From NCBI RefSeq assembly GCF_001625195.1, contig NC_054391.1, positions 2,821,390 through 2,885,389 on the forward strand: a stretch of DNA of 64,000 nucleotides, read 5' to 3'. This document shows, piece by piece, positions 21,380-32,503 of the stretch. Below the pieces are notes generated by a model. The model had not been told where the DNA came from, searched no databases, and worked only from the letters and a program-made list of their open reading frames with translations. A program made the position numbers and the translations under genes. This DNA is from Drechmeria coniospora (taxonomy: Eukaryota > Ascomycota > Sordariomycetes > Hypocreales > Ophiocordycipitaceae). Each line of letters opens with the position of its first letter. Within the stretch, counting starts at the first letter, position 1.

Positions 21380-23916
21380 ATGCTGTCCACGGGGGGTGGC
21401 GCGTCCAAACGCGATGGAGCTTACTACTCTTCCGATATCGTCATGTCCGCTCCGTTGGCAAACGACAACCCATTCACCGTCACCGAAGACGACCCAGGAT
21501 TTCATCTCGAGCAAGTTCATGGTCGGCATGTAGGAGCTCCAATGGCAATCGCCGGACGCCCCGAACACCTGCACTCTCCATCCGTTGGCAGTGTCAAATC
21601 CTCGCAAACCCTTGCTTCTCTTGCAGAGTTTGGCGAGGATAAATCTGCCGCTGGCAAAGTTGGCTCGGAGTGGGAGACGGTGGCGGCCGATGAGGAATTC
21701 GACGATGCAGCACAACCATCATCCACGTTTCAGAATCACGTTGCCCTCCGCCTTCAGAATTTCTGCGGCCATCCCTCTCACCGTGCGTCATTTGCTCAGA
21801 GATCACGCTCCGATTTTGGTTCGCCATCAGACGACGTACGGCGGGGCGAGCAAAGCAACGCTGTTGCCGCTGTTGTTCCTGCCCTTCCTCCCGTCACCGT
21901 CGATGAGGAGAAACTAGATAAGGGTGTCGAGGCTAAGCCCATGGACCGCTCCGACGGCAATGGAATCGAGAGCACTTGGAGTCGGCGGTGCCCAGAAAAA
22001 TTGGGCCTGGGCAGGAGAATGTCCTGCCAGCTGGCGACGAGCAATTCGATAACGTCGAGCAGCTTGAGCGTCGACCGCTTCAGGTACGACGAAGGTGCTT
22101 ACCCAAACTTTCTGCGTTCTGGGGTCAAACTCGAGGGCCTCGAAACCTCTCGACACGCAAAATGTCGACCAGACTTGCTGGTCACCATGAATCAGCCGAT
22201 GCCGAGACGCAATTTCGAACAACACGGAACAAGGCCCGTCCATGATGCGGCTTTTTACAACCCTGCAGCTATCCAGTCGACTTAGAAGGTCGATGATGCC
22301 GTCAAGGTTCCCGTCATCAGGTCCGGCGCCCGACCTCGAGCCAGCAGTCGTTCAGATTCATCAGACGATGCTGCCGGCCAAACTCTCACCCTAACCCTGA
22401 CCCGTACGCATACAGATCCAGACACCGATGGGGACTGGCAAACCGTCACTACAGAACGGGGTCAGCGGCCTCTTTGCGAAATTGAAATCAACTTAGTCAA
22501 GGGAGCTGGTAGCAGTCTCGCTGATGTTTCTGATGTCTTCGCCATCGGCGATGGCGATTTGGCCGGCATGGGGACCGGCTCTGCGGGGAACGGCTCTGCG
22601 GAGACAAGACTTCGAGGGCCTCGAACGGACAGCACGGCGGTGCCTCGTAGCGCCAAGCACAACGCGACACGGATGCTTGATCGAACTGAGCTCTGGACAA
22701 GTTCTGGTAGCAGATCAAACCACCAAGACGGTAGTCACCAGATACCTCCGCTGCCCGCCCGAGCCGCCGCCGCTATTCGACGTTTCTCGGCCTCGTTTCG
22801 ACACCAAAGCACGATGCCATCCTTGTCCATTTTTGAAATGCAAGATTGGAACAACAGCTATGAGAGCCTCGAGTCAGTACTGGAGCAGGCGCGAAACTCG
22901 CATCAGTCACAGCCGAGTGCACCACGAGAGCCACCAAAGGTTCCCGAGACTCCGGCGACGATTCCGAACAAGGCTGCGTTTGCATCCGGCTTCTGGCAAG
23001 GAAACAGTGGTCACCTGTCGCAGGAATGGACCCCGAGTGGTGTGCAGATGCTGCCATTCTCCTTGATCAGTCTACCGGATGCAGCAGTGCTGCAACAGTT
23101 ACGTATGGCCCGCGGGGAGGAAGACCACACTGATCTTCCAGGAATATTCGCGGCCAGGGCGAGATCGACTCGATCTGAAACATTTAGCACATTGTCTTCG
23201 CGAAACAGTCCACTGACGCCGTTGACGCCGCCGTCTGCCGACCCGCGCAACAGTCTCCCGTTTTCAACTCCTGTGAAACCGGCCGCCGTGTATCAGGGAC
23301 GAAACTCTCGCAAGAATGCCAAGAGTAAGGCAAACTGTTCGTTCGCCGACAGAGTGTGGCGACTGACAAGCTCGCAGCGAGTGTTGACACGCCTCGAGGT
23401 CGAATCCAGTTACCAGCCTCGCTGAGCATCGGGCCTCATGTCCCGAATGCGTCTCGTCCACGCTCTTCGGCCCTCTGGCACGAACTCGGATTGCACGACA
23501 GCAGGTCAATGATGAGCTCCAGAGCTATTCGTCCTAGCGGATTCTCGTCGAGAACCATGCAGGGACGAAGGAGACATGCCGATGTGAGCTTTGAAATGTT
23601 TAGTCGGTCAGAGACTGAGCTTATTGAGTCCGCCCGAAAGGACATGCTTTTCTACCAAAGTCGTGTTCAGACGGAAGACGAGCGCCACAAAGCCGTGTTC
23701 CTTTCCATCGTCGCCCTCGCCGTCCTCCTTCCCCCCATTGGACTACTTGCGCTGTTCGGTCGATTCGACTCGGTCGTGTCTTGGTACTCCCACGGGGCCA
23801 CGCACTCCCTGACTGGAGAGCAAAGGGGCATCCTCAAGCAGCAGTTGATCGCCGAGGGTGTTGTATATCTGGTCCTGGTCATCTTCTTGGCAGTGCATTT
23901 CACTCGCCACACTTAA
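21380..23916 (+). pseudogene. Large Ser-rich protein with C-terminal two-TM tail; frame interrupted by one TAG
   Basis: One reading frame runs from ATG 21380 to 23324. A GTAAGG...GCAG intron (23325..23377, with CTGAC branch site) then joins AAG-A to CG-AGT, continuing to the stop at 23916, for about 827 codons. The frame contains exactly one stop, TAG at 22283-22285, after AFYNPAAIQST. The sequence on both sides is equally protein-like: low-complexity, Ser-rich, with DGDWQTV, GSSLADVSDV and DWNNSYESLE. The C-terminus has an amphipathic stretch and two hydrophobic helices (VFLSIVALAVLLPPIGLLALFG and VVYLVLVIFLAVHF), which suggests a membrane-anchored fungal protein of unknown function. The TAG could be a nonsense mutation, an assembly error, programmed readthrough, or part of an unrecognised intron (a weak GTCGAC donor at 22275 with CAG at 22319 would remove it in frame). 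I list it as a possible pseudogene. The start is tentative; MSAPLANDNPF at 21443 is an alternative. Confidence 0.55.
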
Positions 23917-24782
23917 TAATTGTCGAATGCTTTGGCTGGATTGGCCAGTGGCACCGTTGGAATGGCCCATCCCCGGTAACGCTGTGGTGGGAAGTATGGG
24001 GTTGTTTCTGGAAGGGATTCCCATCGTTTGTAGCGAGAGAAAGGTCGCATTTGGAGGCTTTGGGTGGGCAGGCACACGGATCTGTACGGGGATCGGATGA
24101 TGGCGCGGCGAGATCAGGATGATCTAGACTCGAGATAGCTTCAGCAAGGCTATGTGACATGTCAATACAAAACTTGTATTTATCTGTAGCGACATTTCGA
24201 ATCCATGCATCTATTCAAGTACACTTGGCCTTGTCGGTTTGCTTTGATGAGTATATCATGACAACCACACTCTCGCAGATAGGTGCCACAATCGGCTGCC
24301 GTAGTGGCTGCAGGATGTCAACACCGAAGCCTCGATAGCAACGGATTCGGTGCTACCTAGGTGCATCGATGCAAGCGAAGCAGCAATCCCGTTTTCTTGT
24401 TCTCCGTGGAGAGAGATTCTCGTCCGCAGTGAAGCAGCTGGTGGTCGACCGGTATTTCGCAATACCCAGTAGGAGCATCAAAATATTGAAGCAGTCGTCA
24501 CACTCAAGGTGCGCTATAACCGCAAGTGATGACGCGTAACACGACAAAACTACATGTACACAAAAACACGGCGCGGATGGGTCAATGGTACGTGGGTGGA
24601 CTGCCTCGCCCATGATTTATTTCACGCAATTTATGCTTCACAAGCCATCATCGTTCGAATCAAGCTAGAGACGACCTCAAAGCGAGACTGTGGTTTGAAA
24701 ATCAGGCCGTAAATGCACCCCTCACTCCCCATTCGACTAATACCCATCAAGTAGGTATTGACATACGGAGTAGAGCTAGCAC
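23917..24782. other. Convergent intergenic region
   Basis: About 870 bp between the stop of the two-TM-tail gene (+) and the stop of the small Tyr/Ser-rich gene (-). It should hold both 3' UTRs. No domain-bearing ORF and no repeat cluster is seen. The few ORFs are short and overlap on opposite strands. Confidence 0.4.
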
Positions 24783-25151
24783 TTATTTCTTGCTGCCGCT
24801 GCCGCTGCCGCTGACGCTGCCGCCTCCGCTTCCACTACCACTGCCACTGCTGGGAGGGGTGTAGGTGGAGCCTCCTTGTCCATCGTTGTAGTATTTACTA
24901 CCGTTGGGGTTAGAGTAGTAATACGACCCGTTCCTGGAAAGGGTCAGCAAAGCCTCAGAATGATGTATTCATGCTTGGATTCGCACGCGTTGGAGTAGTG
25001 GTAGGCGTTTGAGTTGGAGGCACCAGAACCGTAGTCACGAGAGCAATAATGGTTGCCCTGAGGTGTGTCAATTGATTACAGTGGCGAATAACGAGAGACG
25101 TGAGGAACAAACCTGACTATTAGTGCCGGAACTCTTATACTCGTAAGGCAT
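24783..25151 (-). CDS. Small Tyr/Ser/Asn/Gly-rich conserved fungal protein
   Basis: Three exons (25151..25113, 25057..24987, 24933..24783) with 55- and 53-bp GT-AG introns give 86 aa. Exon 1 encodes MPYEYKSSGTNSQ, exon 2 GNHYCSRDYGSGASNSNAYHYSN, and exon 3 begins NGSYYYSNPNGSKYYNDG and ends in a (GS)n-rich tail and KK. Both joins preserve phase and the Tyr/Ser/Asn pattern, and every alternative frame breaks quickly, so the model is well supported although no single exon is long. I recall similar short proteins with NSQGNHYCSRDYGS in other Sordariomycetes, all hypothetical; that is memory, not a search. There is no signal peptide or TM segment. The composition resembles low-complexity, possibly stress-related or condensate-forming polypeptides, but no function should be assigned. 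Confidence 0.8.
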
Positions 25152-26380
25152 GGCTGCTGGGTCGAGAGGCAATTGTTCTAGTCGTAGGTGATGATATTGT
25201 GCAAATGTATCACTCCGTAAACCAAGTGTGGTGTGTTGGAAAGAGGGGTAGAATTTCGGTGACAGGCGTTGCGCTGACCCTACTTATTTATTATACATGC
25301 GTACAGTACTAATGCATTGCATGTACTGTACGGGTCGCATCAACACAATACTTGCATACCAGTAGCCCCCCTGTTTTTAACAGTCACGGGACGTAATGTT
25401 TAGTACATTTTACAGCTATTCGGTGCTGTTATACCTAAATTCGCTCATCAAAGTACTGTCAAAGGCTGGTTTGTGGTGTAGCTTGCGATATATTGTAGCA
25501 ATGGAACCGAGAAACAACTCTACCAGCCTGTGCTTTGCAAACTATTGTATCGTAGACTTACCAGCCGGTTGTACAAAAACCCGACTGTGAAAGATCAACA
25601 GTACTTTTTGGTTCTTTATCAATTTTGAATAAATCGTTATTTGGGCAGTTAATAGTAATTTGTACAACCAACAGCTGTTATTTCTCAATATATTGTCGTA
25701 CCTAATAATCGCTCTGCAAATAATTCCAACTCTCGTTGCACCTCTATCTGCCTCAATCACTTGCCTCAACCGTACCTCAATTACTGCCTTAATCGTGCCT
25801 CAATCACTGCCTCAATCGCTGCCTCAATCGCTGCCTTGACGTATGTCAAGAGATTATATATATTAAGTAGCAATGTATGTTATGTAGCAATGTATGCTAT
25901 GTCTGTGTTATAAATTACTGACCAGAACAAAGGTGCTTCTCATGATCGCTACCCTAACAGTCTGTCGACACCTTGACGTCCGGTTACGAGGCTGTCACGG
26001 AAAAGGGTACGTACGCGTAGGTACCCAGTACTTATACAGTACGGTTACGGTACGTGCACGCTCGCCTGTGGGTGAACAAACCCATACGAAGGTGCCTAAT
26101 ATACCCGTATAGAATACGGAGTAATTACTGTACGGAGTGCATTGCAACATTATTAACACTAGTACGGAGCACTACAGTAGCTTCATGCATGGCCGCCTCG
26201 TACAGCGATAGAGATTGGAGCGGAGATCTGATGTCACTAGTTACGGCAACTCAAGTCTTGAGCCAGCCAACTTCCAACCCAACCCTCTCCCGCATCTTCC
26301 TCCCGCATCTTCCACAAGCTCGTCGAGTGGGAATCGTTGAAGGGTTTTGACCAATCCCCCGTGCAGTTTCTGAGACGAAG
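25152..26380. repeat. AT-rich island with degenerate 12-bp minisatellite
   Basis: About 1.2 kb, with 25190-25930 markedly AT-rich against the GC-rich surroundings. At about 25750-25839 a degenerate tandem array of roughly eight units with period near 12 bp (consensus GCCTCAATCRCT) is visible. TACGGAGTA-type words appear near 26114 and 26133. Short ORFs (25396-25590 +, 25542-25769 -) lack recognisable domains. The composition would fit a decayed transposon or repeat-induced point mutation, but I see no terminal repeats or transposase motif. Confidence 0.6.
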
Positions 26381-27621
26381 ATGGCCGTCAAAGTTTTCTT
26401 GTAAGTGTTCCGCCGCTCACTCCTGTTGTCTGGCCGCATCACGGTTGACAGAACATCAGGACCGGTGCCACAGGTTTGTGCCCCCAAACGGCGGGCGGGA
26501 AAGACGTGACAGTTCCGAGGCTGACAATGGCTGTTTGAAGGGTACATTGGAGGCACGGCTCTCGACCACTTGATCCAAGCGCACCCAGAGTATGAGTATA
26601 CGGTTCTCGTCCGCGATAAGCACCGTGCCGAGGCCATCGGTGCCAAGTACCCCGCTGTCAAGTATGTATTTGGCACTCTTGACGATCATGTGAACCTGGA
26701 GGAGGCAGCTGCGAAGGCTGATGTCGTCGTTCGTATGTCACATGGCACGCAAGGATCACTCGAAAGTGCTCTCCGTACTGAGCCTCCGCCACAGACACGG
26801 CCGAGTCGTCGGATCATTATGCGGGAGCACTCGCCATAGCCAAGGGATTGAAGGACGGTCATTCGCCTGAGCATCCAGGCTACTGGATCCATACATCCGG
26901 CACCTCCATCTTGACGTGGTATGATGCCGAACACAAGCGTGAGGGCGCCGCTCCGCTCCCCAAGGAAAAGTATCACGACATCGACGACATCGAGCGCCTC
27001 GTCACGCTCCCCGACGCCGCCCACCACCGCGACGTTGACAAGATCGCCATCGCCGCCAATTCGGATCTCGTCAAGGTCGCCATCCTCTGCCCGCCAACCA
27101 TTTACGGAGCCGGGACAGGGCCGGTCAACCGGCGTAGCAGGCAGGTGCCCAGCCTGGTGAAGGAGACCCTCAAGCACGGTTTCGCACCCATCATCGGCGA
27201 GGGAAAAGCCGAGTGGGACCACGTCCACGGCGACGACCTCGGCGAGCTGTACGTCAAGCTCGTAGAGGCCACGCAGGATCCATCCAAGAAGAATGACGCG
27301 GACGTGTTTGGCCCTCATGCCTACTTCTTCGTGGAGAACGGATCACATGCGTGGGCCGATGTTGCGCAGTGGATCGCCGACGAGGCGACCAGGCAGGGCT
27401 ATCTGCCTGTGTCGCAGGCGAAACGTGTTTCCGAGAAGGAGGTTACCTTGATGGATGAAGGCTCAGTGTCGTGGGGAAGAAACTCCAAGGGCATAGCCAT
27501 GAGGGCCAGGCGGCATCTTGATTGGGAGCCACGGGGCGTTTCGTTGAAGGACACCATTGCCGAGGTCGTGGCGATGGAGGCACATGATCTCGGGTTGTCT
27601 CCCAAAGGAAAGAAGAATTAA
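26381..27621 (+). CDS. NAD(P)-dependent epimerase/dehydratase-like (extended SDR, NmrA-like) protein
   Basis: Four exons (26381..26400, 26460..26473, 26541..26732, 26795..27621) give 350 aa. Exon 2 is a 14-nt microexon. Only when it is included does the Rossmann fold read MAVKVFLTGATGYIGGTALDHLI, with the nucleotide-binding GATGYIGG at about 9-16. The third intron joins ADVVV to HTAESSDHYAGALAIAKGL. Further features are WIHTSGTSILTW, VKVAILCPPTIYGAG, DHVHGDDLGELYVKL and FFVENGSHAWADVAQWI, the usual order in this fungal SDR group. It is probably a cytosolic oxidoreductase using NAD(P); the substrate is unknown. The catalytic Tyr-x3-Lys of classical SDRs is not evident, so enzymatic activity is unproven. 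Transcription is towards ssb1, 484 bp downstream. Confidence 0.88.
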
Positions 27622-28105
27622 GTCATCGCTCTGCTGCTCGCAGACGAATAGGCAGGAATCCGTGTCTACATGGAAGACGATAACCAATGCTTCCCCGCCA
27701 ACCTCTCACCGCCGCCGATGGCATGAACGATGGCGGTTGCTGATGTCACTTTTTCTGTCACCCTCAAGTCGGCACACCATGTGGCACCTGAAATCTAAGG
27801 CCGAAGGGTTTGCTTATCCAATCGGGTCTAATACTATAAGGGACTACTCCTCCAATGACCCCACCTACGGCGGCAGAAATATCCACCTGGCGTTGGGGGG
27901 GTGAAAGGTTCCCAAGAGACAGCCCCGAAAAAAATCACATTTTTTTTTGGCTGTCTGGGAGAATTTCTACACCGATTGACCCCATAATCTTGGTTTTCCC
28001 GCCTTTCCCTCCTCATTCCCTCAACCTTTCTCTTCCTCCCATCCATCCTCAGTCGTCGTCGTTGATAGAGACGAATCCCCTTCCTTTCCAACACACATAT
28101 ACAAA
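27622..28105 (+). promoter_or_regulatory. Promoter and CT-rich leader of ssb1
   Basis: 484 bp upstream of the ssb1 ATG. The last 110 bases are a long pyrimidine-rich tract (about 27998-28060) followed by an A-rich start context (ACAAAATGG), typical of highly expressed fungal genes. A poly-T run lies near 27943. No ORF of interest. Confidence 0.5.
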
Positions 28106-30271
28106 ATGGCGGACGAAGTGTACGATGGTGCCATTGGCATCGATCTGGGTAAGTTTTTGACCTTTACGTGCGAGAGAGAATGGTGAATGCCGGCCACATG
28201 GCAGCGGCAGAATCGATCGCTCCCGGCATTCACGTTCTCGCCCGACCATCTCTTGATTTTCCTCGATCCATCAAGGCTGACCAAAATATCCACTCACAGG
28301 CACCACCTACTCTTGTGTTGCTACCTACGAGGGTACCAATGTCGAGATCATTGCCAACGAGCAGGGTTCCTTCACCACTCCCTCGTTCGTCTCCTTCACC
28401 GACAAAGAGCGCCTGATCGGTGAGGCCGCCAAGAACAATGCTGCCATGAACCCCCGCAACACCGTCTTCGATGCCAAGTGAGTTCTGTTACCCGCTTTCT
28501 CGCCATCGGGAGAGCGAAATTTCCTTTCACGGCGGCCGCGATTCTAACCCACGACCCACCAGGCGTCTCATCGGCCGCCGCTTCGACGACCCTACCGTGA
28601 AGAAGGACATCGAGTCTTGGCCCTTCAAGGTCGTCGACGATGCCACCCAGCCTAAGATTGAGGTCGAGTACCTCGGCGAGAAGAAGCAGTTCTCCGCCCA
28701 GGAGATCTCCTCCATGGTTCTCCTCAAGGTGTGTTTCCTCTCATTGCCCACCCTCGATGGAACTGTGGCTTTCTGTCCGGACGTCGTTCGGTGCTAATGA
28801 ACGAACCCTATAGATGAAGGAGATTGCCGAGACCAAGCTCGGCAAGAAGGTCGAGAAGGCCGTCATCACGGTTCCTGCCTACTTCAACGACAACCAGCGT
28901 CAGGCTACCAAGGATGCCGGTGCCATCTCTGGCCTCAACGTCCTCCGTATCATCAACGAGCCCACGGCCGCCGCCATCGCCTACGGCCTCGGCTCCGGCA
29001 AGTCCGAGAAGGAGCGAAATGTCCTTATCTACGATCTCGGTGGTGGCACCTTCGATGTCTCTCTCCTGAACATCCAGGGCGGCGTCTTCACCGTCCGCGC
29101 CACCGCCGGTGACACCCATCTTGGTGGCCAGGACTTCGACACCAACCTCCTCGACCACTGCAAGAAGGAGTTCACCCGCAAGTCCAAGAAGGACCTCAGC
29201 GGCGACGCCCGCGCTCTGCGAAGGCTCCGTACCGCTTGCGAGCGTGCCAAGCGTACCCTGTCCAGCGGTGCCCAGGCCACCATCGAGATCGACTCTCTCT
29301 TTGACGGCGAGGACTTCACCATGACCATCACCCGTGCCCGTTTCGAGGAGCTCAACGCCAAGGCTTTCTCCGGCACCCTCGAGCCCGTTGCCCAGGTCCT
29401 CAAGGATGCCGCCATTGAGAAGAGCGCCGTCGACGAGATCGTCCTCGTCGGTGGTTCCACTCGTATCCCCCGCATCCAGAAGCTCCTGTCCGAGTTCTTC
29501 GACGGCAAGAAGCTCGAGAAGAGCATCAACCCTGACGAGGCCGTCGCCTACGGTGCCGCCGTTCAGGCCGGCATCCTCTCCGGCAAGGCTACCTCGGCCG
29601 AGACGGCCGACCTCCTCCTCCTCGACGTCGTGCCCCTGTCTCTGGGTGTCGCCATGGAGGGCAACATCTTTGCCCCCGTCGTCACCCGTGGCCAGACGGT
29701 CCCTTGCTTGAAGAAGAGGACCTTCACGACCGTCGCCGACAACCAGCAGACGGTCCAGTTCCCCGTCTACCAGGGTGAGCGTGTCAACTGCGAGGACAAC
29801 ACATCCCTCGGCGAGTTCACCCTTGCTCCCATCCCCCCCATGCGCGCCGGCGAGGCCGTTCTCGAGTGCGTCTTCGAGGTGGACGTCAACGGTATCCTCA
29901 AGGTCACGGCCACGGAGAAGACGTCTGGCCGCAGCGCCAACATCACCATCTCCAACTCTGTCGGCAAACTTTCCACCGACGAGATCGAGAAGATGATCAC
30001 GGACGCCGAGAAGTTCAAGAACAACGACGAGGCCTTCAGCAAGAAGTTCGAGGCCAAGCAGCAGCTCGAGTCGTACATTGGTCGCGTCGAGGAGATCGTC
30101 TCGGACCCCACCCTGTCCCTCAAGCTGAAGCGCGGACAGAAGGAGAGAATCGAGAGCACCATCAGCGACGCCATGGCCGCCCTCGAGCTCAGCGAGAGCA
30201 CCGCCGACGACCTGAAGAAGCAGGAGCTCGCCCTGAAGCGCCTCGTTACCAAGGCCATGTCCTCGCGATAA
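28106..30271 (+). CDS. ssb1: Ribosome-associated Hsp70 chaperone, Ssb type
   Basis: Four exons (28106..28148, 28300..28477, 28563..28728, 28814..30271) give 614 aa, the expected Ssb length. The joins restore [31 protein letters not shown] and MVLLKMKEIAE. The Hsp70 signatures [14 protein letters not shown] and [16 protein letters not shown] are intact. The start [15 protein letters not shown] and the C-terminus without EEVD, ending in [13 protein letters not shown], point to Ssb rather than Ssa. It binds nascent chains at the ribosome exit tunnel together with the Zuo1-Ssz1 complex and couples ATP hydrolysis to folding. Codon use is strongly C-ending, as in highly expressed fungal genes. The first three introns lie within the first 710 bp, a common arrangement for this gene. 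Opposite-strand ORFs at 29029-29529 and 29767-30279 are shadows of its biased codons. Confidence 0.97.
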
Positions 30272-32160
30272 ATGCGCAATGGGAGGGTTCGTCGAGGGAG
30301 ACGGTCATCTGGACGGGAGGAGGTGGTGCTTCGGGCTGCGAAGCGCCGGGCAGACGTATGCGCTTGGGCTACGGGAAGAGGCTCAGCTGGCAGCCGAAGC
30401 GTATGTCTTTTTTCTTTACAGTTAATTTTACTCCGGATCTGTGGTCATGCGAACAAGGATGATTATGAGGCACATACAAAAGTTCTGCATTTTCGTCATT
30501 CATCGGGTCTCACGTTGATGCCGTCTACATGGGCTCGAGGGGAAGGGGGGGCGAGCCGCTTGATGGATGAAGAATGCTGCCGCATAGTTTGAGGAGCCGC
30601 CGGCTGATGATTGCACGACGAGCGGCTTGTGAGTGGAGCGTGGACCCTGGAGAAGAATACGAACCAAGCGGCATGTGACTCGAGAAGCCTGGAATCGTGA
30701 ACGTATGTGTATGTGTATGTGTGTATGTGTGGGTATGTGTGTGTGTGTGTTTGTATGTGTGGACAGTATGTGTGTGGATGGTTGCTGTTGTTAGGTTCAA
30801 CGACTAGCAGCATTTCCTACATCTATACCACGATTCCATATGACACCGGTTTCTTGCCAAAGTTACCAATGATCAAATGTGCCGGTGCCGCCCAAGGTCA
30901 TGGAGCCATGCGAGTTTCGTCCATGCGAGTTTCGTCTAATTGGCGCAATGCGTAGGTTCCTTGGGCGGTTTGGAGAGCATTCGTATGCTATCATCCTCCC
31001 CTCCCTCTTTTCTCTCTCATGGGCAGCAAATCAATGGCGATGGCGAAGCACTTCATGGCAGCTAGATATAGAGTGTCTTGTTTTGAATAGCCCAGTTTCC
31101 GTGACGATGCTGATGATGCTGACGATGCCTCCATTTAGAGAATCGCCCTGCACCGCGAGCCGTCTAGGGACATTGACATATCATCAATCATCGCACCCGC
31201 CTCACCTCTCCTTGGCAATATCGTCACAATTGACCCTGTCCCCGGTATGCCAAGCCATGACCGTCGCCACCGCTTCGCGCACACTGCAGGCACAAACATG
31301 TCTCACTCAATAACACGGCCGGGGTAAAGTCTTGCCTCACTCACCCCGATACAACGCGCAGGATTGATCGAGCCCATACGAGTGCAACGGACGACAAGTC
31401 ATTGATCCCATGCTGCTGCAAACCTGTCTCACATCCCTCATGAAGCAGCCATGATGCTAGGGCAGGAAGAGAGGGTGAAGCTAGCTGGACGGTCTGTCTA
31501 CGTCCATGTCGGGAAAATTCTTCCATCCGTCTATGACCAGGCAGGTCGATTAACCATAGATGTAAGCATGTCCTGTTGTTTGAGACATGGATGATCTCGC
31601 CGAACGTAGCCAGCCACGGTACTGCTCAAGTTTCACCCGGTCTTACCTTGACTGCGTATGAAACTGCTCGTTCCACAACTGGTCAGTACGAGGGTTGATC
31701 ATGGGAAGGCAAGACGTGAGTGGCAAGGTAATTGTACGACAAACAACTATGTTCATTGGATGCGAAGGCACCGAAGGCACTTGCGGATCAGAGTACCGGA
31801 TAGTCACAGCCCGAGACCAACATTGGCCATCGGAGCCGCATCCGCCTGATGGCAACCTCGTACGTTTCAACGACAGATGTAGGTTCAAGCAAGGTCATCA
31901 ATTGTGACTACCTATCTGTAGTAATCTACTCTTCTCTCGGCAGGGAATAGCGCATAACCCCCAGTTTTTTTTCCCTTTCCGATATCGAACACATAGCAGT
32001 AATCAATACTCACGTCGTCTCTCTGCTGCTGCCACAATTGTTCGTTTGGCCGCACCAACCTGGCGACAAGTCTGCTACCTCGGCGTTGGCAACCAAGTCC
32101 CGATCCCAACTCTTCCTACTTCCCTTCCCCGTTAGGCCCCCGAAGCCAGGGTTGGCTGGT
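30272..32160. other. Intergenic region downstream of ssb1
   Basis: About 1.9 kb between the convergent ssb1 and the 90-aa gene. It holds a TG-rich microsatellite at about 30702-30775 (interrupted TGTG/TATG), a 15-bp tandem duplication at 30906-30935 (CCATGCGAGTTTCGT twice) and no credible gene. The ORF at 30879-31313 (+) has no recognisable domain. Confidence 0.5.
30702..30775. repeat. Interrupted (TG)n microsatellite
   Basis: Alternating TG with TA interruptions (GTATGTGTATGTGTGTATG...). It is non-coding and explains His/Thr- and Val/Cys-repetitive ORFs on both strands here. Confidence 0.85.
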
Positions 32161-32433
32161 TCACGGAGTGGCTGCCGTATCGTAAAAGTCCTCCTTGTGC
32201 TCGTCCAGGTGCTCGCCCCAGTGGACGGGACCGAGCTTCAAGACCCGGTAGCCTGTGGTGCTGGCGCTGCTGGACGACCGCCGCAACGATGGCTCCGCTG
32301 GCACCGCCGAGGTTTCGTTGCTGCCGCCGGCACGGCTTACCGGAGCCTGGGGGTATGAGGCAGACGTGGCGGGGACGAGAGAGAGAAAGGTCGGCATAGG
32401 AGTTGCCCTTTGGCTGTCGCTGGGGGAAGACAT
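32161..32433 (-). CDS. Small conserved fungal protein with GPVHWGEH motif
   Basis: Single exon, 90 aa from ATG 32433 (MSSPSDSQRATP). The first two thirds are Ser/Ala/Pro-rich and probably disordered. The C-terminal third (TGYRVLKLGPVHWGEHLDEHKEDFYD) is compact and looks conserved. I recall the LKLGPVHWGEH block from short hypothetical proteins of other Sordariomycetes, often after an RRSSS tract as here, but could not check. There is no signal peptide or TM segment. The frame extends upstream to 32619, but that part is a Phe/Ser-rich translation of a 31-bp tandem duplication, so I start at the ATG just before the conserved composition begins. Function unknown. Confidence 0.65.
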   Translation of the reverse strand: MSSPSDSQRATPMPTFLSLVPATSASYPQAPVSRAGGSNETSAVPAEPSLRRSSSSASTTGYRVLKLGPVHWGEHLDEHKEDFYDTAATP

Positions 32434-32503
32434 GATACGTCGACGTACAAAAAGTAGTGTCACCGTTGGGAGTTTGCCTGCTTTCTCGGTATCGGTACCA
32501 CTG

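Noticed and set aside
25396..25769. Short ORFs in the AT-rich island as transposase remnants
   Set aside because: No catalytic DDE/D or reverse-transcriptase motif and no terminal repeats could be identified.
28471..28797. ORF with [15 protein letters not shown] at the ssb1 third intron
   Set aside because: It runs through an ssb1 intron into the ssb1 exon. The peptide upstream of RRL is intronic, and the conserved VFDAKRLIGRR is only obtained by splicing.
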